A DNA stretch of 64,000 nucleotides from Komagataeibacter saccharivorans (GCF_003207825.1 NZ_NKTY01000007.1:60028-124027); one strand, 5' to 3'; shown: positions 6,761 to 16,230, counted from the first letter of the stretch. Notes: a model not told the origin generated them from the letters alone. Made by a program: numbers and translations.

Positions 6761-8977
6761 ATGCGAGCCCGTTTCACCATGATGCGCTTATGGTTTTCCT
6801 CCCGTTCCCTGCCCCCCGCCATGCTCGTGGCCATGACGGCGCTGACCCCGCCGGGTGCCGCCATCGCCCAGACCGTGACGGCCGCGACCCCGTCCGCCAC
6901 CACCGGCACGCAGGCGGCGGATACCGGTGTCACGCACCTGTCCTCCGCCCCGGATACAATGACCGTGACCGCGAAACTGGATCGTGCCCGCGTGCAGTTG
7001 CAGCCTTCGACAGGGGCGACGGTACATGCCTTCAGCCGCAAGGCGCTTGAAACCATTCCCGGCGGCGACAATGCGGGGCTGAATTCCGTGCTGTTGCAGG
7101 CCCCCGGCGTGGCGCAGGACAGTTACGGGCAGATCCATGTGCGCGGCGACCATAACGAGGTGCAGTTCCGCCTTGATGGCGTCCAGTTGCCCGAAGGCAT
7201 GAATGTATTCGGTCAGACGCTCATGACCCGTTTTGCCGACAACCTTTCCCTGACCACTGGCGCGCTACCGGTGGAATACGGCTTCCTTCAGGCCGGGGTG
7301 GTGGACATCACGACCAAGAATGGCTCAACCAACAAGGGGGGCAATGTCTCGATCTATGGCGGTGCGCGGGACTACTTTTTCCCTTCCGCCCAATATGGGG
7401 GACAGTTCGGGAAATGGGACTATTTCCTGACCGCCGATTACGTGCATGACCGTGTCGGGATCGAGAACACGACAGCCGCGTTCAACGCGCCGCATGACCT
7501 GAGCAACCAGTATCATTTTCTGGGCCATTTACGGTACACGGTGGATGAAAATACCCGTATCAGCCTGATTGCCGGTGTATCGAACGCGCAGTACCAGTTG
7601 CCCAATATTGCCGGCCAGCCGCTGTTTGGTGATGATTATACCCGGTTGCTGCCAGGCGCCCCGTCCAGCGGCAACCTGAATGAACGCCAGAAGGAAATCA
7701 CCGATTTCGGTATCCTGTCCCTACAGAAGGATATCGGGGCGTTCAGCCTGCAGACATCGGTTTTCTCGCGCTACAGCAGCCTTGGCTACAGCCCCGACCC
7801 GAATATGGGTGATCTGGCCTATATGGGTATCAGCCAGCATGCCGAACGCTCGGTCATGTCCACCGGCACCCAGAGCGACGTGACATGGCGCGTCCGGCCT
7901 GACCATACCATCCGCTTCGGCTTTCAGGTCTTTGCGGAACGGAACATAACCAAGGCGGATGCAACGGTATTCGATGCAAATGACCAGCCCGTCAAAATCC
8001 ATACCGGCAATGGCCGCACGGGCGACATATATGGCCTGTACGTGCAGGATGAATGGCAGCCCCTGCGCAACGTGACGGTCAATTACGGCCTGCGGTTCGA
8101 TGGTGTGGGCGAATATACCAATGAACACCAGCTCAGCCCGCGCATAAACGTGGTCTGGCGCGCGTGGAAGGGGGCGACCCTGCATGCGGGATATTCGCGG
8201 TACTTCACGCCCCCGCCGTTTGAGGTCGTGGGCGGTGCGGACCTGCAGCAGTTCGCCAATACCTCCGCGGCGGCACCCTCAACGGGAAATGGCACGGTCA
8301 AGGCTGAACGCGATCATTACTTCGATGCCGGGATCGAACAGGTGATCGTGCCCGGGTTACGCGTCTCCTTCGACGCCTATTACAAGCTGGCCCATAACCT
8401 GATTGATGAAGGGCAGTTCGGCGCGCCCATCATCCTGACGGGGTTCAATTACCGGCGTGGACAGGTGAACGGATATGAGTTCGCCACGTCCTATGATCGC
8501 GGGCCGCTCTCGCTATACGGTAATCTCGCGTGGTCGCGCGCGATCGGGAAGGACATCACCAGCGCGCAGTTCAATTTCGACCCCGATGACCTAAACTATA
8601 TCAGCCATCGCTGGGTACATCTGGATCATGACCAGCGTTGGACCGCATCGGCGGGGGGCGCGTACACGTTCTTCCACCGCACCGGCCATCCCACCCGGCT
8701 GTCGGCAACCATGGTCTATGGCAGCGGACTGCGGCAGGATACCGATATTCCCAATGGGGGTGTGGTGCCGCAATATGCGACGTTCAACATGTCGGTCGTG
8801 CAGTCCTTCCGCGATCTGTTCCACTCCCCCTTCTTCCGCACCACGCAGTTGCGGCTGGATGTGACGAACCTGTTCGACCATCCCTACATGCTGCGCAGCG
8901 GGACGGGCATCGGCGTGGGGGCACCGCAGTACGGGCTGCGCCGGACGATCCTGACGGGTATTTCACAGGCGTTCTGA
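6761..8977 (+). CDS. TonB-dependent outer-membrane receptor
   Basis: About 738 residues. A signal peptide (LVAMTALTPPGAAIAQ) is followed by a TonB-box-like stretch DTMTVTAK, a plug domain with LNSVLLQAPGVAQDSYGQ, IHVRG and FRLDGVQLPEG, and a long 22-strand-type barrel that ends in phenylalanine (GISQAF), the usual outer-membrane insertion signal. It should import a chelate, polyphenol or other ligand with energy from TonB-ExbBD, none of which is in the window. The start is uncertain: 6761 and 6779 are both possible and neither has a strong ribosome site. The substrate cannot be read from sequence. A terminator follows. Confidence 0.93.
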   Translation: MRARFTMMRLWFSSRSLPPAMLVAMTALTPPGAAIAQTVTAATPSATTGTQAADTGVTHLSSAPDTMTVTAKLDRARVQLQPSTGATVHAFSRKALETIPGGDNAGLNSVLLQAPGVAQDSYGQIHVRGDHNEVQFRLDGVQLPEGMNVFGQTLMTRFADNLSLTTGALPVEYGFLQAGVVDITTKNGSTNKGGNVSIYGGARDYFFPSAQYGGQFGKWDYFLTADYVHDRVGIENTTAAFNAPHDLSNQYHFLGHLRYTVDENTRISLIAGVSNAQYQLPNIAGQPLFGDDYTRLLPGAPSSGNLNERQKEITDFGILSLQKDIGAFSLQTSVFSRYSSLGYSPDPNMGDLAYMGISQHAERSVMSTGTQSDVTWRVRPDHTIRFGFQVFAERNITKADATVFDANDQPVKIHTGNGRTGDIYGLYVQDEWQPLRNVTVNYGLRFDGVGEYTNEHQLSPRINVVWRAWKGATLHAGYSRYFTPPPFEVVGGADLQQFANTSAAAPSTGNGTVKAERDHYFDAGIEQVIVPGLRVSFDAYYKLAHNLIDEGQFGAPIILTGFNYRRGQVNGYEFATSYDRGPLSLYGNLAWSRAIGKDITSAQFNFDPDDLNYISHRWVHLDHDQRWTASAGGAYTFFHRTGHPTRLSATMVYGSGLRQDTDIPNGGVVPQYATFNMSVVQSFRDLFHSPFFRTTQLRLDVTNLFDHPYMLRSGTGIGVGAPQYGLRRTILTGISQAF

Positions 8978-9028
8978 TCCACCGGCCACAGGCGCATTGC
9001 GCACGGCCTGCGGCATAATGACGGACAT

Positions 9029-9060
9029 AAAAAAAGGGCGGCCCATCGGGGCCGCCCTTT
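9029..9060 (-). terminator. Intrinsic terminator between the receptor gene and amtB
   Basis: A 12-base stem (AAAGGGCGGCCC with GGGCCGCCCTTT, some pairs near the loop) around a 4-base loop ATCG. The A run at 9029-9035 gives a U-tract on the minus strand, so it mainly ends glnK-amtB transcripts, but the hairpin also faces the receptor gene. Confidence 0.85.
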
Positions 9061-9087
9061 CCATTCAGGGTCAGGGGAAAGAAGGGA

Positions 9088-10458
9088 TCAGGAGTTGATC
9101 CGCTCGCCATGCAGGGCCATGTCGAGACCTTCCATTTCCTCATCCGTGGAAACCCGCAGTCCAACCGTCAGGTCCACGACCTTGAGGATGATGAATGTCA
9201 GCACCGCGCACCATGCGATGGTGACACCCACGGATTCCGCCTGCGCGATGAACTGCGCGAACGAACCGCTGACGCCTTCCGGGCTGGCGTCGGTGGCGGA
9301 AAGCGGTCCGTAGGCGAACACGCCCGTCAGCAGCGCGCCGACAATCCCGCCAATGCCATGCACGCCAAACGCGTCAAGGCTGTCGTCATAGCCCATCATG
9401 TGCTTCAGGCCGGTTGCACCCCAGAAGCAGATCACACCTGCCGCCAGGCCGATGACCAGCGCACCGCCCGGCAGCACGAAGCCCGATGCCGGGGTAATGG
9501 CCACAAGGCCGCCCACGGCACCCGAAATGATGCCCAGAACCGTCGGCTTGCCGGTCTTCATCCATTCGGCGCACATCCAGGACACGCCCGCGGCGGCGCT
9601 GGCGATCTGGGTCGTGGCCATGGCCATGCCCGCGCGGCCATTCGCCCCGGCGGCGGAACCCGCATTGAAGCCGAACCAGCCAACCCACAGCAGGGATGCA
9701 CCGATGATGGCATAGGTCAGGTTGTAGGGAGACAGGTCATCGACGCCATAGCCCTTGCGCCGTCCGATCACCAGTGCCGCCACCAGACCGGCGATACCGG
9801 CATTGATATGCACGACCGTGCCACCGGCGAAGTCAATGGCCCCGATCCGGCTTGCGACCCAGCCATCCGGCCCCCAGACCCAGTGGGCGACGGGCACGTA
9901 AACCAGCAGCGACCACAGCACGGTGAACAGGCACAGCGCACTGAATTTCATCCGTTCGGCAAACGCACCCGCGATCAGGGCAGGGGTGATGATCGCGAAC
10001 GTCATCTGGAACGTCATGAACACGCTTTCGGGGATGGTCATGGTCGTTGCGGCCGATGTGCCCGCCGCCATGGTGAACGGTACATCCGCCCCCTTGGAAA
10101 TACCGGCCCCCAGACCGTTCAGCATCACGCGCGACAGGCCGCCGATGAAGGCGTTGCCGGAGGTGAAGGCCAGGCTGTAGCCCAGCACCATCCACACCAC
10201 CGTCATGATGCAGCAGATCGCGAACGACTGCATGAGTGTGGCAAGGACGTTCTTCTTGCGGACCATGCCGGCATAGAACAGGCCCAGACCCGGAATGGTC
10301 ATCATCAGCACAAGTGCGGTGCTGGTCAGCATCCATGCCGTGTCGCCGGTGTCGATCGCAGGGGCGGGCGCATCCGCCGCAAGGGCGGGCAGGCTGGTGG
10401 TCAGGGCGCCGATAACCGCTCCCGCCAGTGCGGCTTTCTTGCCAATCTTCGTGATCAC
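9088..10458 (-). CDS. amtB: Ammonium transporter Amt
   Basis: A 456-residue inner-membrane ammonium channel. It begins with a cleavable-type signal ([10 protein letters not shown]), as is usual for bacterial Amt, then eleven predicted membrane segments with family landmarks [41 protein letters not shown] and [14 protein letters not shown] (the two pore histidines lie in the last two). The GTG start at 10458 overlaps the glnK stop as GTGA, which couples its translation to glnK; GGAG lies 10 bases upstream. PII (GlnK) is known to plug the Amt channel when nitrogen is sufficient. Confidence 0.96.
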   Translation of the reverse strand: MITKIGKKAALAGAVIGALTTSLPALAADAPAPAIDTGDTAWMLTSTALVLMMTIPGLGLFYAGMVRKKNVLATLMQSFAICCIMTVVWMVLGYSLAFTSGNAFIGGLSRVMLNGLGAGISKGADVPFTMAAGTSAATTMTIPESVFMTFQMTFAIITPALIAGAFAERMKFSALCLFTVLWSLLVYVPVAHWVWGPDGWVASRIGAIDFAGGTVVHINAGIAGLVAALVIGRRKGYGVDDLSPYNLTYAIIGASLLWVGWFGFNAGSAAGANGRAGMAMATTQIASAAAGVSWMCAEWMKTGKPTVLGIISGAVGGLVAITPASGFVLPGGALVIGLAAGVICFWGATGLKHMMGYDDSLDAFGVHGIGGIVGALLTGVFAYGPLSATDASPEGVSGSFAQFIAQAESVGVTIAWCAVLTFIILKVVDLTVGLRVSTDEEMEGLDMALHGERINS

Positions 10459-10793
10459 AGTGCGTTTTCTCCGGTTTCCTGTGTTCTGATCCGTATTGCC
10501 TGTTCCAGATCCAGGACAAAAATCTTTCCATCGCCAATCTTGCCGGTGCAGGCAGCGCTCTGGATCACTTCGACCACCTTGTCGCACTGGCTGTCCGGCA
10601 CCGCGATCTCAAGCTTGATCTTGGGCAGGAACTGGATGTTGTATTCAGCGCCGCGATAGATTTCGGTCTGGCCCTTCTGGCGGCCATATCCCTTCACTTC
10701 GGTTGCCGTCAGCGCGTCCACACCGATGGAGTGCAACCCCTCGCGTACCTCATCGAGCTTGAACGGCTTGATGATGGCAATTACGAATTTCAT
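10455..10793 (-). CDS. glnK: Nitrogen regulatory protein PII
   Basis: A 112-residue PII signal protein. It starts [18 protein letters not shown] and carries the T-loop [19 protein letters not shown] with tyrosine 51, the uridylylation site. The C-terminal signature [14 protein letters not shown] binds ATP and 2-oxoglutarate. It is first in a two-gene operon with amtB, so GlnK is a better name than GlnB. It should sense nitrogen and energy status and block AmtB. No sigma-54 promoter was found in the 221 bases upstream. Confidence 0.96.
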   Translation of the reverse strand: MKFVIAIIKPFKLDEVREGLHSIGVDALTATEVKGYGRQKGQTEIYRGAEYNIQFLPKIKLEIAVPDSQCDKVVEVIQSAACTGKIGDGKIFVLDLEQAIRIRTQETGENAL

Positions 10794-11014
10794 TGTGTTC
10801 CCTTCCTGCCTTGCCCCTGAAATTTTTTATTGTCTGTAATTCCGTACATGCAACTATATCTCGAAGCAATATGAAGTTGCTACAGTCTTTCAGGCAGGTC
10901 GTTCCTTTATCCATGTGTTGCCGTCCTGCACACCTTTTGGGGTGATCCGGGGTTGCGGCGGGGATAAATGCCGGTATTGGAAAGCATCCGTAACGAAAGG
11001 CTTCTTTTCAGCGT

Positions 11015-12703
11015 ATGTCCGTACCTTCCGTCCTGCCCCGCAGGATGTTCGTCCCGTCCCACACCACAAGGGGATGCCTTGGCGCCCTGGCCTGCTGTGT
11101 GCCGGTTTCTTCCGCGCTGGCGTCGGTCAGCATCACGGCCCGTCCCGCGTCCGAAACCATTCAGGTTCATGCAGCCGCCACCGTGCCGCCCCCGGCCGAG
11201 TACCTGCCATCGCCCAGTCCGGTGGGCCAGCCCATCCGCCCCTCCGCCACGGCGTACCGCCATCCATCCGGCCACCGGTATGACTGGGGCGTGTTCAACC
11301 GTGACAACGCGGAGGATTCAGGCTTCGGCGCGGTGGGGCTGTACAGCGTCGCACGCTGGGCGGAGGACTGGAGCTTCCTGCGCAACGCAACGAAGCATGA
11401 TGATCCGTTCGATGTGCTGAAATACGTCCCCATCACCGGGAGTGGCCAGGTATGGGTCAGTTTTTCGGGCGAGACGCGGGTGCGCAACTGGTTCGAGAAC
11501 CGTCCCCTTATGGGAAGCGCGCATGTAACGGATTCCGGGCGTTTTGCGGTGCGTAACCTGTATGGGGCGGACGTGCATGTGGGCACGCATGTGCGGCTGT
11601 ATGGCGAACTGGTCAATGCCGATGCCGGGGGATGGGCGGCTTACGGATACGGCAGCACGTACCGCAAGCATCTGGATGCACAGCAGGCGTTTGTTGAAGT
11701 AAAGGGACAGGTGGCCGGGGCAAAGGCGGGATTCCTGTTCGGGCGGCAGGCTTTCCTGGATATGCCATCCTATGTTCTGTACTACCGTATGTCTTCCAGC
11801 GTGCCGCTGGCGTGGAACGGGTTCAGGACATACGCGGTCTGGTCGCGTGTGCGCGTGGATGCGTGGGATTTCGTCGGCACCGACATCACGCCGCGCGGCA
11901 TGTTTCATGATACGCAGGATTACGGCACGCGGCTGTACGGGGTGGCGACGACATGGGCGCCACCGGATTTCACCTTTGCCGGGCAGACGGGGTATTCGTT
12001 CCTCGACCTGTTCTATCTGGGCACCAAGGTGGGTGGCGCGCTGTCCGCCGTGTCCACTCCCGCCTTTACGGTGCAGTCGGGTTCGGCCACGCGTAACAAT
12101 TTCGGTGGCCGCTGGCATGGCATTGCAGGCCCGATCGAATTTTCCACCGGAGGGATATGGCAGGGGGGCAGTTTCCGGGCCACCGGGCCGAACAGCCCCG
12201 CGCGACCCATCGATGCGTGGTCTGTCAACGCGACGGTGGGCTACCGCATCCCGCGTGACCGGTTCCACAGTTTCATCGCCATGCAGGCGGATGTGTTTTC
12301 AGGTGGTGACGCGCGGCGCAATACGATCGGCACCTACGTCCAGCCCTTCAACCCGCAACTGCCTTATGTCGATTCCTCGCTGACCGTATCCGAATCGAAC
12401 ATGATCGATATCGGGCCGGAACTGCGGATGACCTTCTACCGATCGCTCAGCGTGCAGGCGCGCTACCCGGTATACTGGCGGTATTCGACACAGGCGCCCG
12501 TGTCGCGACCGGGGTCGCAGTACGCGTTCCAGTATGCGGGGCGGTTTATCGGTTCTGCCCCGCAGGCGACGCTGACATGGACGATCGATCCCCATCTTTC
12601 ATGGGCGCAGACACTGGCGCGGTTCATGACCTCATCCGCGCTGACGCGCGCAGGTGGCAGCAGCGGGACATATTACATGTCCAGCCTGTCATTGCGCTTC
12701 TGA
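11015..12703 (+). CDS. Alginate-export-family outer-membrane beta-barrel protein
   Basis: A 562-residue outer-membrane protein with a signal-like N-terminus (LGALACCVPVSSALAS), a proline-rich linker, and then a barrel with alternating aromatic strands that resembles the AlgE/alginate-export porin family (FSGETRVRNWFENR, VRLYGELVNADAG, FLFGRQAFLDMPSYVLYYR). It ends SLSLRF with a terminal phenylalanine. Known relatives export anionic polysaccharide or act as porins. No polysaccharide synthase is adjacent. A ClC-type channel gene follows 46 bases downstream. The exact role is unknown. An alternative start at 11045 is possible. Confidence 0.8.
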   Translation: MSVPSVLPRRMFVPSHTTRGCLGALACCVPVSSALASVSITARPASETIQVHAAATVPPPAEYLPSPSPVGQPIRPSATAYRHPSGHRYDWGVFNRDNAEDSGFGAVGLYSVARWAEDWSFLRNATKHDDPFDVLKYVPITGSGQVWVSFSGETRVRNWFENRPLMGSAHVTDSGRFAVRNLYGADVHVGTHVRLYGELVNADAGGWAAYGYGSTYRKHLDAQQAFVEVKGQVAGAKAGFLFGRQAFLDMPSYVLYYRMSSSVPLAWNGFRTYAVWSRVRVDAWDFVGTDITPRGMFHDTQDYGTRLYGVATTWAPPDFTFAGQTGYSFLDLFYLGTKVGGALSAVSTPAFTVQSGSATRNNFGGRWHGIAGPIEFSTGGIWQGGSFRATGPNSPARPIDAWSVNATVGYRIPRDRFHSFIAMQADVFSGGDARRNTIGTYVQPFNPQLPYVDSSLTVSESNMIDIGPELRMTFYRSLSVQARYPVYWRYSTQAPVSRPGSQYAFQYAGRFIGSAPQATLTWTIDPHLSWAQTLARFMTSSALTRAGGSSGTYYMSSLSLRF

Positions 12704-12749
12704 AACCCACCTTGCGCCCCGGCCCTTATCCGGCATACCTGATGCAATC

Positions 12750-14081
12750 ATGACAGCTTCCGCTTCTTCCCCGTCCGCTCCGGCTTCAACCTCGCCATGG
12801 CCCGCCATGATGGTGGCGGTCATCGGCACGGGTGTCCTGTCCGGGCTGGGGGGTATTGCGCTGTCCGTAATGCTGCACACGATCCAGCATCTGGCCTATG
12901 GCTACGGGCAGGTGGGTGGTCCGCACAACTTCGTACAGGGCGTGAGTGCGGCCCCGCCATGGCGGCGGTTTGCCGCGCTGTGCATGGCGGGCGTGGTGGC
13001 GGGTGTGGGCTGGTGGGCGCTGGGGCGTTTTGGCAGGCCACTGGTCAGCATCGCCGCAGCCGTTGGAAAGCAGCCCGGCAGCGGCAGGGTCATGCCGCCT
13101 TTGTCTACCGTGGTGCATGTCCTGCTGCAGATCGTGACGGTGGCGCTGGGTTCGCCACTGGGGCGGGAGGTTGCGCCGCGTGAACTCGGTGCCGTGCTGG
13201 CCACGGGCACGGGGCGGGTAATGGGCCTTACGGCCGAAGACCGGCGCATCATCATCGCCTGTGGCGCGGGGGCGGGGCTTTCGGCTGTCTATAATGTGCC
13301 GCTGGGTGGTGCGCTGTTCATACTGGAAGTGTTGCTGGCCAGTGTGGGGCAGCGCGCCGTGCTGTGCGCGGTTGCGACATCGGCCATCGGGGCGTTCGTG
13401 CCGTGGGCGGTGCTGGGCAACGTGCATCAGTATGCAATCGGCCCGATGGCGGTTACGGCCCCCGTGGTGCTGTGGGCGCTGTGCGCGGGGCCGGTCATCG
13501 GGATTGGCGCGCAGGGGGTCAAGCGGCTGGCGGGTGTGGCGCAGAATCGGGCGGCGAAAGGCCTTTCGCGCATAGGGTGGTGTCTGTTGGTGTTTCCCGC
13601 CCTTGGGGTGCTGACCTGCTTTTACCCGCAACTGCCCGGTAACGGGCGCGGGCCGATGCAACTGGCACTGTCGGCGCAACTCGGGCCTGGCCTTGCGGGT
13701 AGCCTGCTGGTGCTGAAGATCATCGTCATCATGGGCGCGTTGCGCGCTGGTGCGGCAGGTGGCCTGCTGACACCCAGCCTGACCATGGGTGCCCTGCTGG
13801 CGAGCGTGCTGGCATCGGTATGGAACCTGTGGCTGCCGCCGGTGGAAGTCGGCACCGTGGCCCTGCTGGGTGGTATCGCCTTTCTGGGCACGTTCATGTC
13901 CATGCCGCTGACCGCCGTTGCACTGGGTATCGAGTTCACACAGGTCGGGCATGACATGTGGATACCCATTTTCCTGACATCGGCGGGGGCAATGCTGGCC
14001 TTCCGCTTCAGTGCGCGGGCAAGGCGCCCGGTGGTGCAGGCGCAGCCCGATGCCCCCGGCAGCGTATCGGCGCGGTCCTGA
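12750..14081 (+). CDS. ClC-family chloride channel or proton/chloride antiporter
   Basis: A 443-residue polytopic membrane protein. It has the ClC selectivity motif GSPLGREVAPRELG (GRExxP, including the gating glutamate position) and the later AGGLLTPSLTMGA, which corresponds to the GxFxP filter. About ten to twelve hydrophobic helices are seen. The start at 12750 begins a normal short cytoplasmic tail; the longer frame overlaps the porin gene. ClC proteins in acid-living bacteria are known to help acid resistance as an electrical shunt, which fits an acetic acid bacterium, but that role is inferred. A hairpin follows. Confidence 0.92.
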   Translation: MTASASSPSAPASTSPWPAMMVAVIGTGVLSGLGGIALSVMLHTIQHLAYGYGQVGGPHNFVQGVSAAPPWRRFAALCMAGVVAGVGWWALGRFGRPLVSIAAAVGKQPGSGRVMPPLSTVVHVLLQIVTVALGSPLGREVAPRELGAVLATGTGRVMGLTAEDRRIIIACGAGAGLSAVYNVPLGGALFILEVLLASVGQRAVLCAVATSAIGAFVPWAVLGNVHQYAIGPMAVTAPVVLWALCAGPVIGIGAQGVKRLAGVAQNRAAKGLSRIGWCLLVFPALGVLTCFYPQLPGNGRGPMQLALSAQLGPGLAGSLLVLKIIVIMGALRAGAAGGLLTPSLTMGALLASVLASVWNLWLPPVEVGTVALLGGIAFLGTFMSMPLTAVALGIEFTQVGHDMWIPIFLTSAGAMLAFRFSARARRPVVQAQPDAPGSVSARS

Positions 14082-14099
14082 CGGTTACCGGATACAAAT

Positions 14100-14127
14100 A
14101 AGGCGGCATCGTTGCCGATGCCGCCTT
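14100..14127. terminator. Strong hairpin after the ClC gene
   Basis: Perfect 12-base stem AAGGCGGCATCG / CGATGCCGCCTT with a TTGC loop, 18 bases after the ClC stop. There is no T-tract on either strand, so it may act as a weak terminator or protect the 3' end. Confidence 0.6.
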
Positions 14128-14258
14128 ACCCTGAGGACAGTCGCCGTTTTCGTAATCAACGAACCGTCGCCCTGAATAATTCCACACGCCGCGCGCCCCC
14201 ACAATCCGGGGGGCGGTCACGTTTCAATGACCGGGCGGCCCTGCGGGACCTGGGCGTA

Positions 14259-14432
14259 TTACGCGGCAAACGGGTCGAAATCACCGTCGTTTTCGCGCAC
14301 GCTCCACCAGCCTTTGTTCCATTCGGCGTAAGCGGGCAGGGTTTCATCAAACGGGTTTTCGATCAGCGGTTCACCCTTTGTCGCTGCGGCCTTGCCCTGT
14401 TCAAAGGCATCCTGCGTGTTCTGTTCGGTCAT
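14259..14432 (-). CDS. Small RMF-like protein (57 residues)
   Basis: A short open frame with AGGAAG 8 bases before its ATG. It encodes a 57-residue acidic protein in which AFEQGKAAATKGEPLIENPF and AYAEWNKGWWSVREN follow the pattern of ribosome-modulation-factor-like domains: A-x2-G-x-A-A-x2-G, then N-P-(F/Y), then an aromatic W-x2-G-W. RMF proteins dimerise ribosomes in stationary phase; related small proteins have other roles. It lies 109 bases downstream of the oxygenase gene on the same strand but probably has its own promoter. Assignment rests on spacing of aromatic and glycine residues only. Confidence 0.72.
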   Translation of the reverse strand: MTEQNTQDAFEQGKAAATKGEPLIENPFDETLPAYAEWNKGWWSVRENDGDFDPFAA

Positions 14433-14541
14433 GTCTGTTCTTCCTGACGTGCGCTGTCTGGCAATGCTGCAGATTTACACCATGCACCCCGCACCGACAG
14501 CCCCACGGGGTGAACAGGCGTAATGCGCTATGTGCAGGTGT

Positions 14542-15396
14542 TCAGCTTATGGTGCCGTAGGTGACATTGCGGTCACGCACCCAGCGGCGGTAGGCGACCG
14601 ACATGCGATCGGCCATTGTCGGCACCTCCGCCCCGCCGGAAAGCGGCAGGCGGCGTGGGCGCTGGTTTTCCAGGATGATGCGGTCCTGCAGGAAGATGGT
14701 CTGCTGGAATTCAACCAGACTATCCAGCGCCGAGACATCATCGATCAGGAACATGACCGGATGCGCGCGGCTGCATTCCTGCGTCATGGGCTGGACGAAC
14801 AGGGTGATGACATCAAAGCGTTCGGGCTGCGCGGGGCAGGTCTTGTAAAGCAGGGTAATGAACGGTCCCGCCACGCGGTACAGGTATTCGGTCTCGATTC
14901 CACCCGTGGCCGAAAGGGCGGCCTGCGGCTGGTAGAAATGGCAGTCCGTGGCCCAGACCTCGTTGCCGTTTTCGCGCATTTCAATGGTGTAGCGCGCAAC
15001 TTCCGTATTCGGTTCAGCGCCGAGGATGTTGGTATGCACAAACGGGAAATGCGCCATGTCGAGGAAGTTTTCGACAATGCGCGGCGCGGAGGTACGCACC
15101 GTGAACACCCCGCAATCCACCACCCTGCGGTCAGGCTCGTCCGCTTCCATAATGGCCGCGATATCGCCCTTTGGCGTGCCAAGGCAGGTCCACAGGCAGC
15201 CATAGCGCGCCTGCACCGGCAGCATGCGCTTTTCCGCTACGTCACAGGCAAACGGTTCGCCCCGGCTGTCATGGCCGAAGGTGATGTGCCGGTCCAGCAG
15301 CATGGTATCGGTCGGCGTGGTGCGCAGTTGCGACAGCGGGCTGATCACATGCCATTCGCCCAGAACGGTTTCGGCGGCAGAAGGGATTGATGTCAT
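14542..15396 (-). CDS. Rieske-type oxygenase catalytic subunit with the Rieske cluster region deleted
   Basis: A 284-residue protein of the VanA-type non-heme iron oxygenase family. The catalytic domain is intact: NFLDMAHFPFVH gives the bridging Asp113 and iron ligands His116 and His121, and Asp238 in LQDRIILENQ fits the carboxylate ligand. The first 75 residues look like the edges of a Rieske domain (GEWHVISPLSQL, LLDRHITF, then RYGCLWTCLG), but the central part with the CxH and CxxH cluster ligands is absent, as though excised near residue 52. It therefore needs an external Rieske donor. The divergent gene at 15574 supplies such a domain. Start supported by AGGA upstream. Substrate unknown. 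Confidence 0.88.
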   Translation of the reverse strand: MTSIPSAAETVLGEWHVISPLSQLRTTPTDTMLLDRHITFGHDSRGEPFACDVAEKRMLPVQARYGCLWTCLGTPKGDIAAIMEADEPDRRVVDCGVFTVRTSAPRIVENFLDMAHFPFVHTNILGAEPNTEVARYTIEMRENGNEVWATDCHFYQPQAALSATGGIETEYLYRVAGPFITLLYKTCPAQPERFDVITLFVQPMTQECSRAHPVMFLIDDVSALDSLVEFQQTIFLQDRIILENQRPRRLPLSGGAEVPTMADRMSVAYRRWVRDRNVTYGTIS

Positions 15397-15573
15397 GGCC
15401 CGGTTCCTGTTGGGGGTGGATGATCCATTGCGCGGGGCGCATTGCCGTAACGACGGTGTAATGTTAGCTGCACCAGTGATGGCACGCCATATGGTTGCGT
15501 GAAAAGATGGGACGGTCGCGCCTGAACGCGCATGTACTGGCCGGGCCGGATGTATAGGGGGAGCGGAAACTGC

Positions 15574-16230
15574 ATGGAAAGATGGCATTCGGTCAGTGTC
15601 CTGTCCGACATACGCCCCGGCGAGGTCGCGGGCGTGCGGATCGACGGGCATGAAGTCGTGCTGTGGCGTGAGGATACCCCCGCCGCCAGCCTGCATGCGT
15701 GGGAGGATCGCTGCCCCCATCGCGGCATGCGGCTCAGTTTCGGCTTCGTGCGCGGGGATGCGATGGGGTGCCTGTACCATGGCTGGCAGTTTGGTGCCGC
15801 CGGGCGGTGCAGGCTGATCCCGGCCCATCCGCAGGTGCGGGTTCCGGCTTCGATCCATGTGCGGGCCTATGGCGTGCGCGAACATGCCGGACTGGCATGG
15901 GTCAACATGGAAGGGACGGATGGCTTCCCCGACCATGCCACGCACTGGCCCGATGATGTGCAGCCGGTGCGCAGCGTGCATGTACGCCGTGGCGCCACGC
16001 AGTTGCGGCAGGCGATCGGCCTTGAGGCGGTGGATGGCATGGCCTGGCGCGGCTCCGTCGGCCTTGCGGTGCATGAACCCGTCGCGGGGCAGGCCATGCT
16101 GCATGTCGTATGCGCGCGGAGCGGGGAACCGGCCCCGACCCCGGTTGCGCTGTCGCACTGGGCGTCGCGCCTGCGCGATGCGGTGGAAAGCGGAAATCCG
16201 ACCGCGACGATCATGGGAGAACTGGCATGA
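15574..16230 (+). CDS. Stand-alone Rieske [2Fe-2S] protein
   Basis: A 218-residue protein whose first 115 residues form a complete Rieske domain: Cys47, His49, Cys66 and His69 in CPHRG and GCLYHGW, then ASIHVRAYGVREHAGLAWVN. The remaining 100 residues look like a shortened oxygenase tail (LHVVCARSGEP, HWASRLRDAVE) with no iron-binding D-x2-H-x4-H motif, so it cannot be an oxygenase alone. It is divergent from the catalytic subunit that lacks a cluster, and its stop overlaps the GST-like gene (ATGA). Inference: it passes electrons to the catalytic subunit in trans. No reductase or ferredoxin gene is adjacent. Confidence 0.88.
   Translation: MERWHSVSVLSDIRPGEVAGVRIDGHEVVLWREDTPAASLHAWEDRCPHRGMRLSFGFVRGDAMGCLYHGWQFGAAGRCRLIPAHPQVRVPASIHVRAYGVREHAGLAWVNMEGTDGFPDHATHWPDDVQPVRSVHVRRGATQLRQAIGLEAVDGMAWRGSVGLAVHEPVAGQAMLHVVCARSGEPAPTPVALSHWASRLRDAVESGNPTATIMGELA

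Noticed and set aside
9109..10659. Long open frame antisense to amtB-glnK
   Set aside because: A GC-rich shadow of two clear genes, rich in H, R, G and Q, with no domain.
15487..15494. CCATATGG palindrome between the catalytic and Rieske genes as an operator
   Set aside because: Only 8 bases, expected by chance; no second copy or larger symmetry seen.
14542..16230. One Rieske oxygenase gene broken by frameshift or assembly error
   Set aside because: The two parts are on opposite strands with their own ribosome sites, and each ends in a complementary degenerate domain, which a sequencing error would not give.
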